From positions 451,647,096-451,711,095 of the forward strand of contig JASDDO010000026.1 of assembly GCA_030015575.1 (NCBI GenBank): a stretch of 64,000 bases of DNA, given 5' to 3'. The DNA is from Agapanthus africanus. Lineage: Eukaryota; Streptophyta; Magnoliopsida; Asparagales; Amaryllidaceae. The translations under genes and the position numbers were made by a program. The notes beneath the pieces are model-generated. The model had not been told where the DNA came from. It saw only the letters and a program-made list of their open reading frames with translations, and did no database searches. Below, in pieces: positions 1 through 10,663 of the stretch (the stretch's first letter is position 1; each line of letters begins with the position of its first letter).

Positions 1-2
1 TT

Positions 3-2378
3 TCAAGGTACGGTTATATCTTCTTAATGAAACATAAGTCCGAAGCCTTTGAAAAGTTCCAGGAATATAAGAATGAAGTTGAAAAACAAACCGGCAAAAG
101 TATCAAGATTCTAAGATCGGATCGAGGTGGAGAATACTTAAGTGCCGAGTTTCTGAATTACTTAAAAGAGAATGGGATTCTCTCTCAGCTTACTCCTCCA
201 TACACTCCGCAACATAACGGTGTATCGGAGAGACGGAACCGGACCCTATTGGGTATGGTACGGTCCATGATGAGTAACGCTGAGTTACCGCGATCATTCT
301 GGGGGTATGCGCTAGAAACAGCTGCATACCTTTTGAACCGAGTTCCTACTAAGACTGTGCCTACCACACCATATGAGTTATGGAGTGGGAAGAAACCCTA
401 TCTTCAGTACCTTAAGATTTGGGGATGTCCAGCTTATGTCAAAAAGCAGCATACGGACAAGCTCGAGCCACGCTCAGTACTGTGCAAGTTTGTGGGATAC
501 CCAAAAAACTCCAGGGGGTATCTTTTCTATTACGCAGAGGAACAAAAAGTCCTTGTTTCTCGTAATGCCCATTTTCTGGAACATCAGTTCTTGGAAAAAG
601 AAGTAAGTGGGAGCGCAATAGAACTGGAAGAAATTCCAGAACCTCAGACTATTACTGAAAGCTTAGTGGAACCAGAGGGTTCGAAAGAACAGGACATTCC
701 TACGCCGCTCCGCAGGAGTAGTAGGCAGTCTCATCCGCCCGAGAGATACTACGGTTTTCTCATAGACGGGGATAGAGTGGATTGCATCATAGATTATGAT
801 CAGCCTACTAGCTTCCAGCAGGCCGTTCAGAGCATTGACTCGGTAAAATGGCTGGATGCAATGCGGACCGAAATGGAGTCCATGTACACCAACAAAGTAT
901 GGACGTTGGACATTGCTCCAGACGGGGTAAAACCCGTAGGATGCAAGTGGATCTTCAAAAGGAAGATTGGTGTAGATGGACAGGTTGAGACCTATAAAGC
1001 TAGACTTGTAGCAAAGGGTTTTCGTCAAAGACCTGGTTTGGACTATGACGAGACCTTTTCTCCAGTGGCTATGCTGAAATCCATTCGGATCCTTCTTGCC
1101 ATTGCTGCCTTCCACGATTATGAGATTTGGCAGATGGACGTAAAAACCGCTTTTCTAAATGGAAATTTAGAGGAGTGTGTCTATATGGATCAGCCAGAGG
1201 GTTTCATTCAGAGTGGGAGCAGCGGAAAGGTGTGCAAGTTGCTTAAGTCCATCTATGGACTAAAGCAGGCATCGCGGAGTTGGAACATCTGTTTTGATGA
1301 GACGGTCAAGGAATTTGGCTTTATCAAAAATCCAGATGAACCATGCATCTATAGTAGATTTGTAGCGAGAACTGTAGTATTCCTCGTTTTATACGTGGAT
1401 GACATTCTCTTAATAGGAAATGACATTCCTATGCTACAATCTGTCAAGGGGTTCTTGTCACACAGGTTCTCCATGAAAGACCTGGGTGATGCCTCATACA
1501 TCCTGGGGATCCGGATCCATCGTGATAGATCCAAGAGGATATTAGGACTTTCACAGTCCAGGTACATCGACACCGTACTGAAAAGATTCAGTATGGAAGA
1601 TTCTAAGCGCGGTAACCTACCGGCTTGTCACGGGATCACCCTCTCTAAAGAGATGTCTCCCAAGACTGATTTGGAGAGGGATCGCATGTCTATTATACCC
1701 TACGCTTCTGCGGTAGGCTCTATAATGTATGCGATGTTGTGTACCAGACCGGATGTAGCTTATGAACTGAGTGTAGTAAGCCGGTATCAGTCAAACCCTT
1801 AGGAGAAACACTGGATAGCAGTAAAGAACATTCTCAAGTACCTGAGAAGGACTAAGGAGATGTTCTTGGTGTATGGCGGAAAAGACCTCCAGATCGAGGC
1901 CTTTGCTGACTCCAGCTTCCAGAGTGACAAGGATGATTCCAAGTCCATGTCGGGTTTTGTCTTTACCCTCAATGGAGGGGCGGTGTGTTGGAAGAGTTCC
2001 AAACAGGAAACCGTTGCAGACTCGACGATGGAAGCGGAATACATCGCTGCATCTGATGCCGCAAAAGAAGCTGTCTGGATAAGGAAGTTCTTGAAAGAAC
2101 TTCAGGTGGTTCTGTCTATTGTTGACCCAATACCTCTGTATTGCGACAACAACGGGGATATAGCTTTAGCGAAGGAACCCAGGTCCCATCAGAGATCCAG
2201 GCACATCTTGAGGCGGTATCACCTGATCAGGGAGATCGTGGATCGCAAGGAGATCGAGGTTCGGAGGGTTGCTTCAGAAGAAAACACTGCAGATCCATTC
2301 ACCAAGGCCCTACCCCAGACTCAGTTCGAGCGGCTGATCGAGATGATAGGTCTTCGATACACCAGTACATGGCCTTAG
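3..2378 (+). pseudogene. copia pol: integrase, reverse transcriptase, RNase H (one in-frame stop)
   Basis: One frame runs from the left edge to 2378 and is broken only by TAG at 1800-1802, where relatives have a glycine before EKHW. In order it holds: the integrase core with the second catalytic Asp (RSDRGGEYLS, about 115-145) and the Glu (HNGVSERRNR); a GKKP...WGCPAYV-type integrase C-terminal segment; a variable linker; RT with motif A WQMDVKTAFLNG (Asp codon 1137-1139) and YVDD at 1392-1403; and RNase H with ADSSFQSD, STMEAEYIA and a DNNGDIAL segment. The reading continues open after the stop. The first integrase Asp, protease and gag are off the window. The lack of frameshifts shows this is the youngest coding copia copy here. 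Known family role: cDNA synthesis and integration of the element. Confidence 0.95.
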
Positions 2379-2380
2379 TG

Positions 2381-2392
2381 CAAGTGGGAGAT
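2381..2392 (+). other. COP-A polypurine tract
   Basis: AAGTGGGAGATT lies directly before the LTR start TGTTAG. This is the usual plus-strand primer site of plant copia elements. The same tract is found at 31371-31382 (COP-B1), 37391-37402 (COP-C) and inverted at 4708-4719 (COP-B2). Confidence 0.85.
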
Positions 2393-4479
2393 TGTTAGTG
2401 TATATGCCCTAGAGGCCATTACTGTATCATACTAGTTTGTATATTACTTAATGGAAGCTTGGGATATTCACCTTGTATAAACAATCTTGCTCAATATAGT
2501 AGTATGCTACTTGGTTTGTTTCTACTTCAATGTGTACATGTGTTTATTTTTCCATATCACCTATACGCATTAGTGGAGCCCTTAGGATCTTTGCTTGATT
2601 ACCACCGTTGTGATGGCAGTCACACTAGTGGGGGCTGGGTAATCTATAAGCACATCCTTATACAGGTCCCTAGTCGCAGGACTATCGAGACAGGGCATCG
2701 ATACTCCGGAGTAGACTAGCGTATGCGCTTTTCATCCCAGTGTGGGAGATGGTCTATCCCACAGCCATCAGTACGTCGTACTGGAGATAGTATACGGGTG
2801 CTCGTTAGGTTACGAGTACACTGGACAGGACTCGTCGGGAACTGACAGGTTGGTATTATACCTATAGTCAGTTATCAGTTCCCAGGTGACATGAGTACAG
2901 CTTAGTCCGCTGACTTGACACTGGCACTTCGCCTCGAGTGTGTTCCCACTGTACTTTGACTACTACCCTACCACGGCTCAAAGGAGTCGTGCAAACAGGT
3001 AGTGGTTGGGTGCAGTCCCAAAGCACTTGGAGGCAGTGACGGTTAGACAGGATTCGTCTCTCCCCGTATTGGGGGTTGACATCGCGCTGTATCTAGGAGA
3101 GCCATTACACGAGTAGTCCCTGGCCAGGGCAAGCAAGATATACTGGTAGGCTTCCAGTGTTATCTCAGGGTGTTTTGGGCTTCACTCCGACACGACTTGT
3201 ACCGCTATTGGGGGACTGACGTTTTACCGCCCCCTAGGCCCGACATGCGATGTATCAGACGAACAGACCGGACTGTACGGAGAATGTCACATTCAGACTC
3301 AGTAGAAGTTCAGATGGGGTTCACCTCGTCAGCCTTCTTATCGGCGTCTACCTGGGGACCGTTACGCACAGCTAGTGCCGCTTGCGGTCTGTGGTTAAAC
3401 CCATTGCCAGCGTAGTGTCGAGTCTTTAGAGTCCCACACAGAGGGTATTCGCCTCTGGGCAAAACAGAGTAGAGGTCGCATGGTTTTGCGACAGGGTTCG
3501 TTCTCATCCGCGCACTTGTGCACGTTTGGAGTCCGGACGGATATTGCCAGCGGGCTCTGGTTTGAGCCGGATACTGGTATATGTTTTGGGGTTGCTTTTA
3601 TCTCTCGGTATTCTTGTTCCTCGGAACGAGAATACAGGTGTGTATGCACAGTTGTTTGAGGCGGAAGAAGAGGTTTTTCATTAGGGTTTCGGAACGGGTG
3701 CGCATGCACAATTGACAGTCGTCTTTTTTCCAAACCCTAATGAATTAGTGAGATATCTATTAATAATAGTAATTAAATGAAATTATGTTATGGTTGGTTT
3801 TCTTGACTTGTTGACCATGGTTGACTTGTTGACCATGGTTGAATGTTTGACCATCATCATTATTTTGCAAGGATGCTCCTTGATTCTTGCCAACATTCAT
3901 TTAATGAAGTATGATAGTGGTCATTCCAAAACAACCATCAACTATTCTCATTTGAATTATTATTACTAATTAGATAATTATTTTTCTTTTGATATGGTTG
4001 CAAAAAGGAAAAGAAAAGCTCATTCTATCATTTAGCTTCTCTCTCCTCACTTCATCTTCTTCTTCCTCTAGCCAAAGGAGAATCCTTCTCATGTGTTGAG
4101 AATCCCTCTCCTTAAAAGAAAAGCACCCCTTAGACACTCTCTACTCACTCTAGGATCAAGGGTTTAGCAAGCCGAAGATTCTAGTTCACTCAAAATTCGA
4201 GAAAGAGCCCGAAGGTTGAACCCTCAGGTGGATCCATCTTCGACGGAAGAAGGCGACGAGAAGAGAACCATCAACCTCTACAAGGTTTCCAGAAGAAGGA
4301 GTTCAAGTTTAGGTATAACCATCTTTCCGAGTAGCTAACTCTCTTTAGCTTGTTTGCTAGTTTTAGTTTAGGAAAAGATCCCGACTTTGTTTAGTCCATG
4401 TTGCCCCATGCGCTAAAATTTGATTTTTATACCGTTTCCGCCTCCCCGTAAGAACCGGGGGTCGCAACGTGGACTTACA
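2393..4479 (+). repeat. COP-A 3' LTR (2087 bp)
   Basis: Starts TGTTAGTGTATATGCCCTAG just after the polypurine tract and ends GTGGACTTACA. Its start resembles the COP-B LTR start and its end resembles the COP-C LTR end. The inside is non-coding. It contains a W-box repeat cluster (3803-3855) and an AT-rich stretch around 3730-4000. Short ORFs within it are chance. Confidence 0.88.
3803..3855 (+). promoter_or_regulatory. W-box tandem repeat in the COP-A LTR
   Basis: An 18-bp unit TTGACTTGTTGACCATGG occurs at 3803-3820 and 3821-3838, followed by a degenerate third unit to 3855. This puts five TTGAC cores in about 50 bp. TTGAC(C/T) is the binding core of plant WRKY factors, and known stress-activated copia LTRs use related boxes. 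The regulatory role here is inferred. Confidence 0.5.
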
Positions 4480-4707
4480 GTCCCCACTAGTATGATCCGC
4501 ATCATAGTCCAGGTAGTCAAGTACACATCCTACGGGCTTTACCAACATGTAACAGAGAGACAATCAGCATACACGTTAAGGTAAAGATCAACCAGATAGC
4601 ATACTTTCATGTCGAGCAAGAAAGTCCTCCTTATATACGTCCCAGCATCCACTACAATATACATCCTATGTACAGTAATGGCCTCTAGGGCATACATATA
4701 ACTAACA
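4480..4707 (-). repeat. COP-B2 3' LTR fragment
   Basis: These 228 bp match 12664-12890 almost base for base (minus-strand LTR start ...GGCCTCTAGGGCATACATA, ending ACTAACA on the plus strand). The rest of this LTR lies left of the window beyond COP-A. The minus-strand polypurine tract is 4708-4719. Confidence 0.92.
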
Positions 4708-4719
4708 ATCTCCCACTTG

Positions 4720-5950
4720 CACTAGGGCCATCTGATAGCAGTGGTTGCAGTATTTCATACTCAACCATCCCATAAAAGTCTCTCTCTGGGAACAGGCCTT
4801 TGTGAGTGGATCCGCTGTGTTGTCCTCTGAGTCTACTCTCTTAACCTCGATCTCCCTGGAGATCAACCATCTCCATGATCAAGTGATACTGCCTTAGAAT
4901 ATGTCTGGATCACTGATGGGACCGGCGTTTCTGGGCATAAGCCACAACTCCATTGTCACACAATGGGAGGAACATAGTTCATCTCATGAACCAATATACA
5001 CCCAAACAGCCTCTTTGGTAGCATCTTAAGTAGCGATATATCCAGCCTTTATCATCTAGTATGCCACGGTATCTAGCTTGGAACTCTTCCAACATACCGT
5101 CCCTCTACTGAGGGTAAAGGCAATGCCTGCGACTGACATTCAGTCGTCTTTATCACTCTGGAACACTTCCAGTGATTCTCCCCTGGATCGATTGATACCA
5201 TCTCACTACAACTAGTGAGAATCCTAACATCCAATTAAATCTATCTCATAGATCCAAAACTCAGGATTTAGGAGGTATCATTTTGATCCTATATGGAGAA
5301 TCATTGTGACAGACGGAGATTGATCGAGCGTAGCATAAGAAAACTCCTTTCTTATCAAGAGTATGTCATCCACGTACTCTACGAGGATCGTCACCATACT
5401 CCCTACTACCTTTTTGTTTATACAAGGTTCATCTACCATTTTGATGATGTCAAACTCTTTGACTAATTCATCAAAAACAGATGTTCCAACTCCGCGATGC
5501 CTGCTTTATCCTATAAAGCATCTTGCACACGTTACCGCTGCTCCCACTGTCTACGAAGCCCTCTAGCTGTGTACTTATAGACGCTCTCTTCTAAATCATT
5601 ATTTAGATAAGCAGTCAAGACACCCAACCACCAGATATCGCAGTCATGGTATGTAGCCGTGACAAGAAGGATCTGGATGGACTTAAGCATAGCTACTGGA
5701 AATGGTTTCATCATTATCCACGTCTGGTCGATGACGAAAACCTTTAACAATTCTAGCTTTGAAAGTCTCAACTTTTCCATGTACACCAAGTAATCTTCTC
5801 AAGATATACATGCTCCTGATGGGGATTTAACCCTTCAGATATAGCAACTAAAGTCCATACTTTGTTGGTGTATAAGGATTCCATCTCAGATCGATAAACA
5901 TCCAGCCATTCTTACAGAGTCCTACTCCTGATGGCCAGCTCGAAACTAGT
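4720..5950 (-). pseudogene. COP-B2 RT and RNase H remnant
   Basis: On the minus strand, 5789-5532 reads as RT finger and palm, with KSIQILLVTATYHD followed by WWLGVLTAYLNN. The catalytic Asp of motif A (MDVKTAFLNG in COP-A) is Gly, codon 5624-5622. Further on, 5520-5360 encodes KQASRSWN and an EYVDDILLI box. Relative to COP-A, the KSIYGLKQASR region has lost three codons (9 nt), a change shared with COP-B1. The RNase H part (about 5340-4730) keeps only fragments such as CWKSSK, with stops and shifts. It is not functional. Confidence 0.85.
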
Positions 5951-6469
5951 TGGGTCATCATCTCATGATGCAATCCTCTCTCCCACTGTCATAGAGAAAC
6001 CGAAGTATCTCTCAGGTGGGTGAGGAACCCTACTAGATCGGCGGAGAGGCTGAGGTTCGTTGGTATCTACTGAATCCTTTGGTTCTATCAAATCATCTTC
6101 TGTAGTTTGCATAGCTGGAACCTTTCCAGTTCTACATAACTAACCTTGCCTCGAGTTTGTCCGGATTTTGCTTTTAGACATAGGCCGGACAACCCCAAAT
6201 CTTAACTAACTTAAGACATGGGCTCTTCCCTTTCCATATCACATATGAAGTGGTAGGCATTGATTTGATTCGAACCCTATTCAATAGGTATGCAGCTTCT
6301 CAAGTGCATTACACCCAAAAAGGAAATAGGTAACTCAGTAATACTCATCATAGAGCACACCATATCATATAGGGTGTGATTGCTCCACCCCGATATACCA
6401 TCGTGCTATGGTGTATCCGGAGGAGTAATGCCGAGAGAGAATCTCATTCTCCTTTAGAATAGTCCAGGA
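5951..6469 (-). pseudogene. COP-B2 integrase-RT linker remnant
   Basis: Degenerate sequence matching the COP-A region of about 230-850 in order. The minus strand includes a PPERY segment near 6010 and a SEMESLYTNKVWTL-like segment near 5880, with stops and frameshifts. No open frame longer than a few dozen codons. Confidence 0.65.
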
Positions 6470-6992
6470 ATTCCGTGCTCAAGTATTCTGCTCCTTGATC
6501 TCATCAAAGGACATAATACATATACCCGTATTTTGGTTCTTTACTTCTAGCTTATATTCTGTGAATATCTCAAAAGGTTCGGACTTGTGTTTCAACAGGA
6601 ACATAGGTCTGAATCTCGAAAGATCATCAGAGAATGTAATGAAGTATAAAGAACCAGTCCTGGCATGTGTAGACAGGGGACCTACATACATCAACATGTA
6701 TCATCCCAAGAGTTCATTAACTCTTTCTCTGTTTCCAGTAAACGGAGCTATGGTCATCTTATTTTTGTGACATGACTGGCGAGTTTCACAAGATGTAAAT
6801 TCAAACTGATTTAAATATGCATCTATATGTAACTCTAGCTGGTCTGGTCACATTGATCTGACCTAGTCTACAATGCCTCAAGAAGAATTCGTTCATTTCT
6901 GAACTCTTCCACTTGTGTGTGTTCCATATACTAAGAACTGTGGTTTGATTTAGAACATTAATGCTTTTAGATAACGTGCCTGAACCGATCAA
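6470..6992 (-). pseudogene. COP-B2 integrase N-terminal remnant
   Basis: Minus strand 6992-6801 encodes the pre-integrase/zinc segment (LRHCRLGQIN, from the family's HCRLGH pattern; the last His is Gln). 6697-6479 encodes the integrase core start (YVGPLSTHARTG, FSDDLSRFRPMFLLKHKSE). The first catalytic Asp of the copia pattern is not clear, and the frame is broken near 6770 and after 6500. Same layout as 29100-29640 in COP-B1. Confidence 0.8.
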
Positions 6993-7952
6993 CTTTTGAT
7001 ATAGGAAATGTTCAAAACATTATCCAACTATACAAAATTTTATCATTTCTTTACTAATAAAGAGACTGATATGATTTTGTATATCAGGTTCGGTATCTAA
7101 TAACATTCGTTCAGAATCAATGTATTGTAATACAGGGTGACAGTGACCAACAGACTTGGCTGCAACACTTGCCCCGTTTTCTGCCTCATGAAACTTATCA
7201 CCCGTTCTCAGTTCTCTACCTTTCTGTAGCCCTATGTAACAGATTACATATCTGGGATCCTGATCTCGTATCACATACCCAGGACGTAGAGGATACAGAG
7301 AAACAGTTCTTTGTAATGAACACACCCGAAGATGATGCATCATCATACACTCTCCTCGTTTGGGCGGCACGGGAATTCTGGTAATCCCCTATTTCCTGCT
7401 CTGTCTTATAACAATTATAAGTTGGAGCGGGACCAACGTTCCCCAGCTCAGTATAACAAGCGGGTTCGGTCAATATTCCGTATTATTATCTTGATTAAGG
7501 CGTGATATGGTCGCTACCTGGAGAGAGAGAGAAGAAAACACTCAGCGTGCGCTCTGTCAAGAATAGATTGGTTATTATTTTATCTAATCAGGATGGCTCC
7601 CACTGCTTTTTATCAAATCTTCCTTCAAACCCTAAAAGGAAAGACTAGCCGGGATTAATTACACACTACAAGTTCGCCAATCTTTCAGCCAGGCCAGTGT
7701 CGGTACTTTGAGGGAGGTCCCCCGTGCTTTCGCACGAACCTAATTAATGTAAACCTCGTTTTCCCAGAGGCGTAACCTCGTTAACACCTTTCTAGACACC
7801 TACTTGATCGGCTAATTGTAATGTATAAAACTCTCCCAGGAGTAACTCTTACTCGCAGCGGGTATCGGGATCCAACTATCTCATAGAAGGTATGCAATCT
7901 TATTGCCAATTTCAACACTTGAAATTCCCGATAATATTTTGCCCCTAGTGTC

Positions 7953-8160
7953 CTATGACCTTGACAGAGGTCAACAAACCATAGGCTGCTAGTCAAGTTC
8001 AACCCGTCATTTCCTGATTGAAGTAAACCCACCCGCACGACCCTTGACAGAGGTCAACAAGGTCGCACGACTATCCTAAATCAATCACATCATATGCTTA
8101 TGCAGATAAGCACTAATCAGCTACCGCACACTACGCCTTGACAGAGGTCAACAAACGCAG
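7953..8160 (-). repeat. Triple hairpin module, COP-B2
   Basis: The core TTGACAGAGGTCAA (an inverted pair of W-box cores) occurs at 7961-7974, 8044-8057 and 8138-8151, about 90 bp apart. Each core sits inside a different outer stem: CCTATG/CATAGG, CGACC/GGTCG and CTACG/CGCAG (one mismatch). Homologous modules: 21665-21871 and 27931-28140. Confidence 0.75.
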
Positions 8161-8289
8161 CACGAATACTAACCAGTACATATCTGAAATGACGGAGGGC
8201 TACGACAGGTTTTTCTGAAAACCTATTGCGTAATGAACTTGATATCGTTGTAGAATCAAATGATTTTAAAATGGAGTGCTTTTGAGGCT

Positions 8290-8530
8290 TTTCTAGTTTT
8301 GCTAAAGGAGTCACTCCCGGTGAAGGGATCGTCGGTCCTTTCCTCGTCGAATGAGGTGCGGAATATATCATATATATCACTGTGCAAAGCAAAAACTCTT
8401 AAAAGCAATCAAAAGACAAACCGAGTGTGTAGCATCTGCCAGTTATTGCTAAAGGAGTCACTCCCGGTGAAGGGATCTCGGTCCTTTCCTCATCGAATAA
8501 GGTGCAGGATATATCACATATACCGCTATG
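8290..8530 (-). repeat. Two-copy tandem repeat with a conserved 21-bp core, COP-B2
   Basis: A unit of about 147 bp is present twice. Its core, minus strand GATCCCTTCACCGGGAGTGA plus C, is perfect at 8330-8310 and 8477-8457 and is flanked by AAAGGA...TCCTTT-type arms. The same core occurs twice in COP-B1 and twice in COP-C. Confidence 0.8.
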
Positions 8531-8887
8531 AAAAGCAAGAACTATAGCTATCTGTTTTATTTTGAAATTCAATTCTACAACATCTTTAGGTTTCTTTTAT
8601 TTCATCAATCACATTAATGAAGTCCCATCATTTAAGTACCTAAACATCACAGATAAATACGACGTATACTTATGCCATCTGCATTCGCCTCGATGTCCTC
8701 TCGTGCACCGTTAGGTTAGGTAACTAACGGCAGAGCAGGGCAGGGCTAGCGTGGGTGTAAAACATAAGTAACGTCTATATAATATATCATATATACTATA
8801 TACTGTATCTATCACAGAACATCACATGATCACATCACAGATATCGCAGCAGAAGAAACATATGAAATATTGGATATACTAGGACGT

Positions 8888-8921
8888 CCGTGTTTTCAAT
8901 ACGAGCCAGTATAAAACACGG
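8888..8921 (-). other. Leader hairpin CCGTGTTTT/AAAACACGG, COP-B2
   Basis: A 9-bp perfect stem (8888-8896 with 8913-8921) around a loop containing GAGCC, which is GGCTC on the element strand. The counterpart in COP-B1 has the same stem; the counterpart in COP-C has a different but still complementary stem. Confidence 0.7.
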
Positions 8922-10420
8922 ATTCCACGGTCGTGATGAATAGCCAAACCCACACCCCTAGACCCCTACGAGAGCGACAAGCAACCCTACCAATTCTAGA
9001 GTTAGGAGACCCGGACTCGACTCCTCGAGTTGGTCTCCCACTGGACTCTAGAACCCGGTTACTTGTGCCCTCCTCCTTGGGTCTATCCTAGTGCGGAAAA
9101 GTAAATAATATACAAAAGGTGACAACTTCCGCAACCTGGAAGCGCCCCAAATAAAAGAATATTACATACAAGTTTTTACATGAATGAAAATGAAAAACAC
9201 TCATCTCACATAAAAACCCCCGGCTATTCAAACATGACGATCCAATATAACATATCCAGCAACACATAACATCACATGTCATCAACGTAAGTAAATATGC
9301 GCACCCCAATTGTCGTTGACATATAGCAACGAAACCGGCGATATCACATATTACACTTACGGTCACAGAAAAGAAAGTGTAAAACTACAACAGTTGGAAT
9401 CCGCAACCACCTCAGACATCACATGCCTGACCAAATGAATTACTTAGACATCGCATGCCTAACAATTATAAACCCCGCATTTTAGTCTCAAAATCGAAAA
9501 CACTTTTCAATATCAAGTCGGGCAATTCAACAAGATTCCCGACATCCTGATCGAATACTCGTCGCAAACTTCAGTAGACGGCCGCACCCCCGATACCATC
9601 GACGAAGTGCACCAAGGCGGAACACCGCTACCGCGAGCACCCGAACGGATGCATTCGGCGACGGGGTTCTCCTACAGTCACTTGGTCGGGGCTATGGAGT
9701 GAGGCTGTCTATTAAGTTTACCCGGCGAGTATCCGCGTACGCTACGTGATTGCGATGGACTTTTGATCACATCAAAATTCCGTGGCAACCGATCAAGTGA
9801 GACTAAATTGCTATGTTTATAACATTCATTCAGTTATCTCATAACTTCTTGTGAATTCCAATTATTGTATCCCATTCCGGATAATTAGAAAATGTTAAAC
9901 TTTCCGATTGAACATTCGAACACCCAAGTTTTCCCGATACAGATCAACACATGAAATAAGTCTAACAACATTCAGTTCGTGCCTCAGTACCAACGGTCCA
10001 GCCGTAGAAGGGTCAAGCCAACGCCTCACATGTGGCACGCCGTACTGCCCGAAACCCGAAGGTTCAAAGGGCAGTTCAAGACGGTCACATAATCGAGTTA
10101 AGGTTTGTTGTCTTCTAGAGGGACCATCGCGTTACTTGCACTACTTAGAACATCGTTAAACTACGGAAAAATCCAACACTTGGAAATTTTCCGACAGGGG
10201 AAAAATTGGGTATTTATATCCGGTCGAACTTTTTAACATATTCTAAAATTTATCCGGAAAGCCACATAGACAAAATTTGATACCCCGATCGAAACACCGA
10301 ATCCCCAAAACAACTGCAGAAATTCAACTCTTGAAAAAATATCAAAAATACCCAGGAAAACCAGCACATAAAACTAAGGATTACTGTGTAAAACTATTTA
10401 AACATTTAAGTCGTACGGCA

Positions 10421-10461
10421 GCGGATCCGCCGCATGAGCCATGCTCATGCCGCGGATCCGC
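10421..10461 (-). other. GC-rich leader hairpin, COP-B2
   Basis: Arms 10421-10439 and 10443-10461 pair over 19 positions with a single G-G/C-C mismatch and a 3-nt loop. It lies about 203 nt after the LTR end on the element strand. Compared with COP-B1 (25909-25949), two base pairs have changed on both sides, keeping the stem. Confidence 0.85.
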
Positions 10462-10650
10462 GCCTTCTTAGTGGACTTAGGTTCACGAATTTCACAGTAT
10501 ACCTTAGAATTTCCTGCTTATCTTTCTGCATATTTTTAATACTGAAAAATCCCTGTTTTTGAAAATTGGACAGAGAGCATATTTGTTTTGGGGTTCCGGG
10601 TTCGTACGGACTTCAAATTCCGTCTGGACTTCGCCTAAGGCTCTAGCTAG

Positions 10651-10662
10651 GCTCTGATACCA
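10651..10662 (-). other. COP-B2 primer binding site (tRNA-Met type)
   Basis: GCTCTGATACCA on the plus strand is TGGTATCAGAGC on the element strand, the common plant initiator tRNA-Met primer site. It is one base from the LTR end at 10664. Confidence 0.92.
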
Positions 10663-10663
10663 C

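Larger units (their letters stand above)
1..4479 (+). mobile_element. COP-A: Ty1/copia LTR retrotransposon, 3' part
   Basis: The window opens inside integrase. RT and RNase H follow in copia order, then a purine tract and a 3' LTR (2393-4479, TG...CA). The 5' LTR, gag and protease lie left of the window. Right of 4479 the sequence is the start of the COP-B2 LTR on the opposite strand, also present uninterrupted near 12664-12890, so COP-A is inserted in COP-B2. GTCCC at 4480-4484 is the expected right target duplication; its partner lies outside the window. Confidence 0.93.
6993..10650 (-). other. COP-B2 structured non-coding leader in place of gag
   Basis: About 3.6 kb between PBS and integrase with no recognisable gag or protease. 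In element order it holds a GC-rich hairpin (10461-10421), a block shared with COP-B1 and TEK (about 10240-9895), a stem at 8921-8888, two copies of a 21-bp motif (8477-8457, 8330-8310) and three W-box hairpins (8151-7961). The same items occur in the same order in COP-B1 and COP-C. The short ORFs are not conserved between copies. Confidence 0.75.

Noticed and set aside
9088..9366. 92-codon ORF in the COP-B2 leader, with a copy at 26783-27004
   Set aside because: The frame is partly shared with COP-B1 but there is no domain and the start is not conserved. It is best explained by overall DNA similarity of the two copies.
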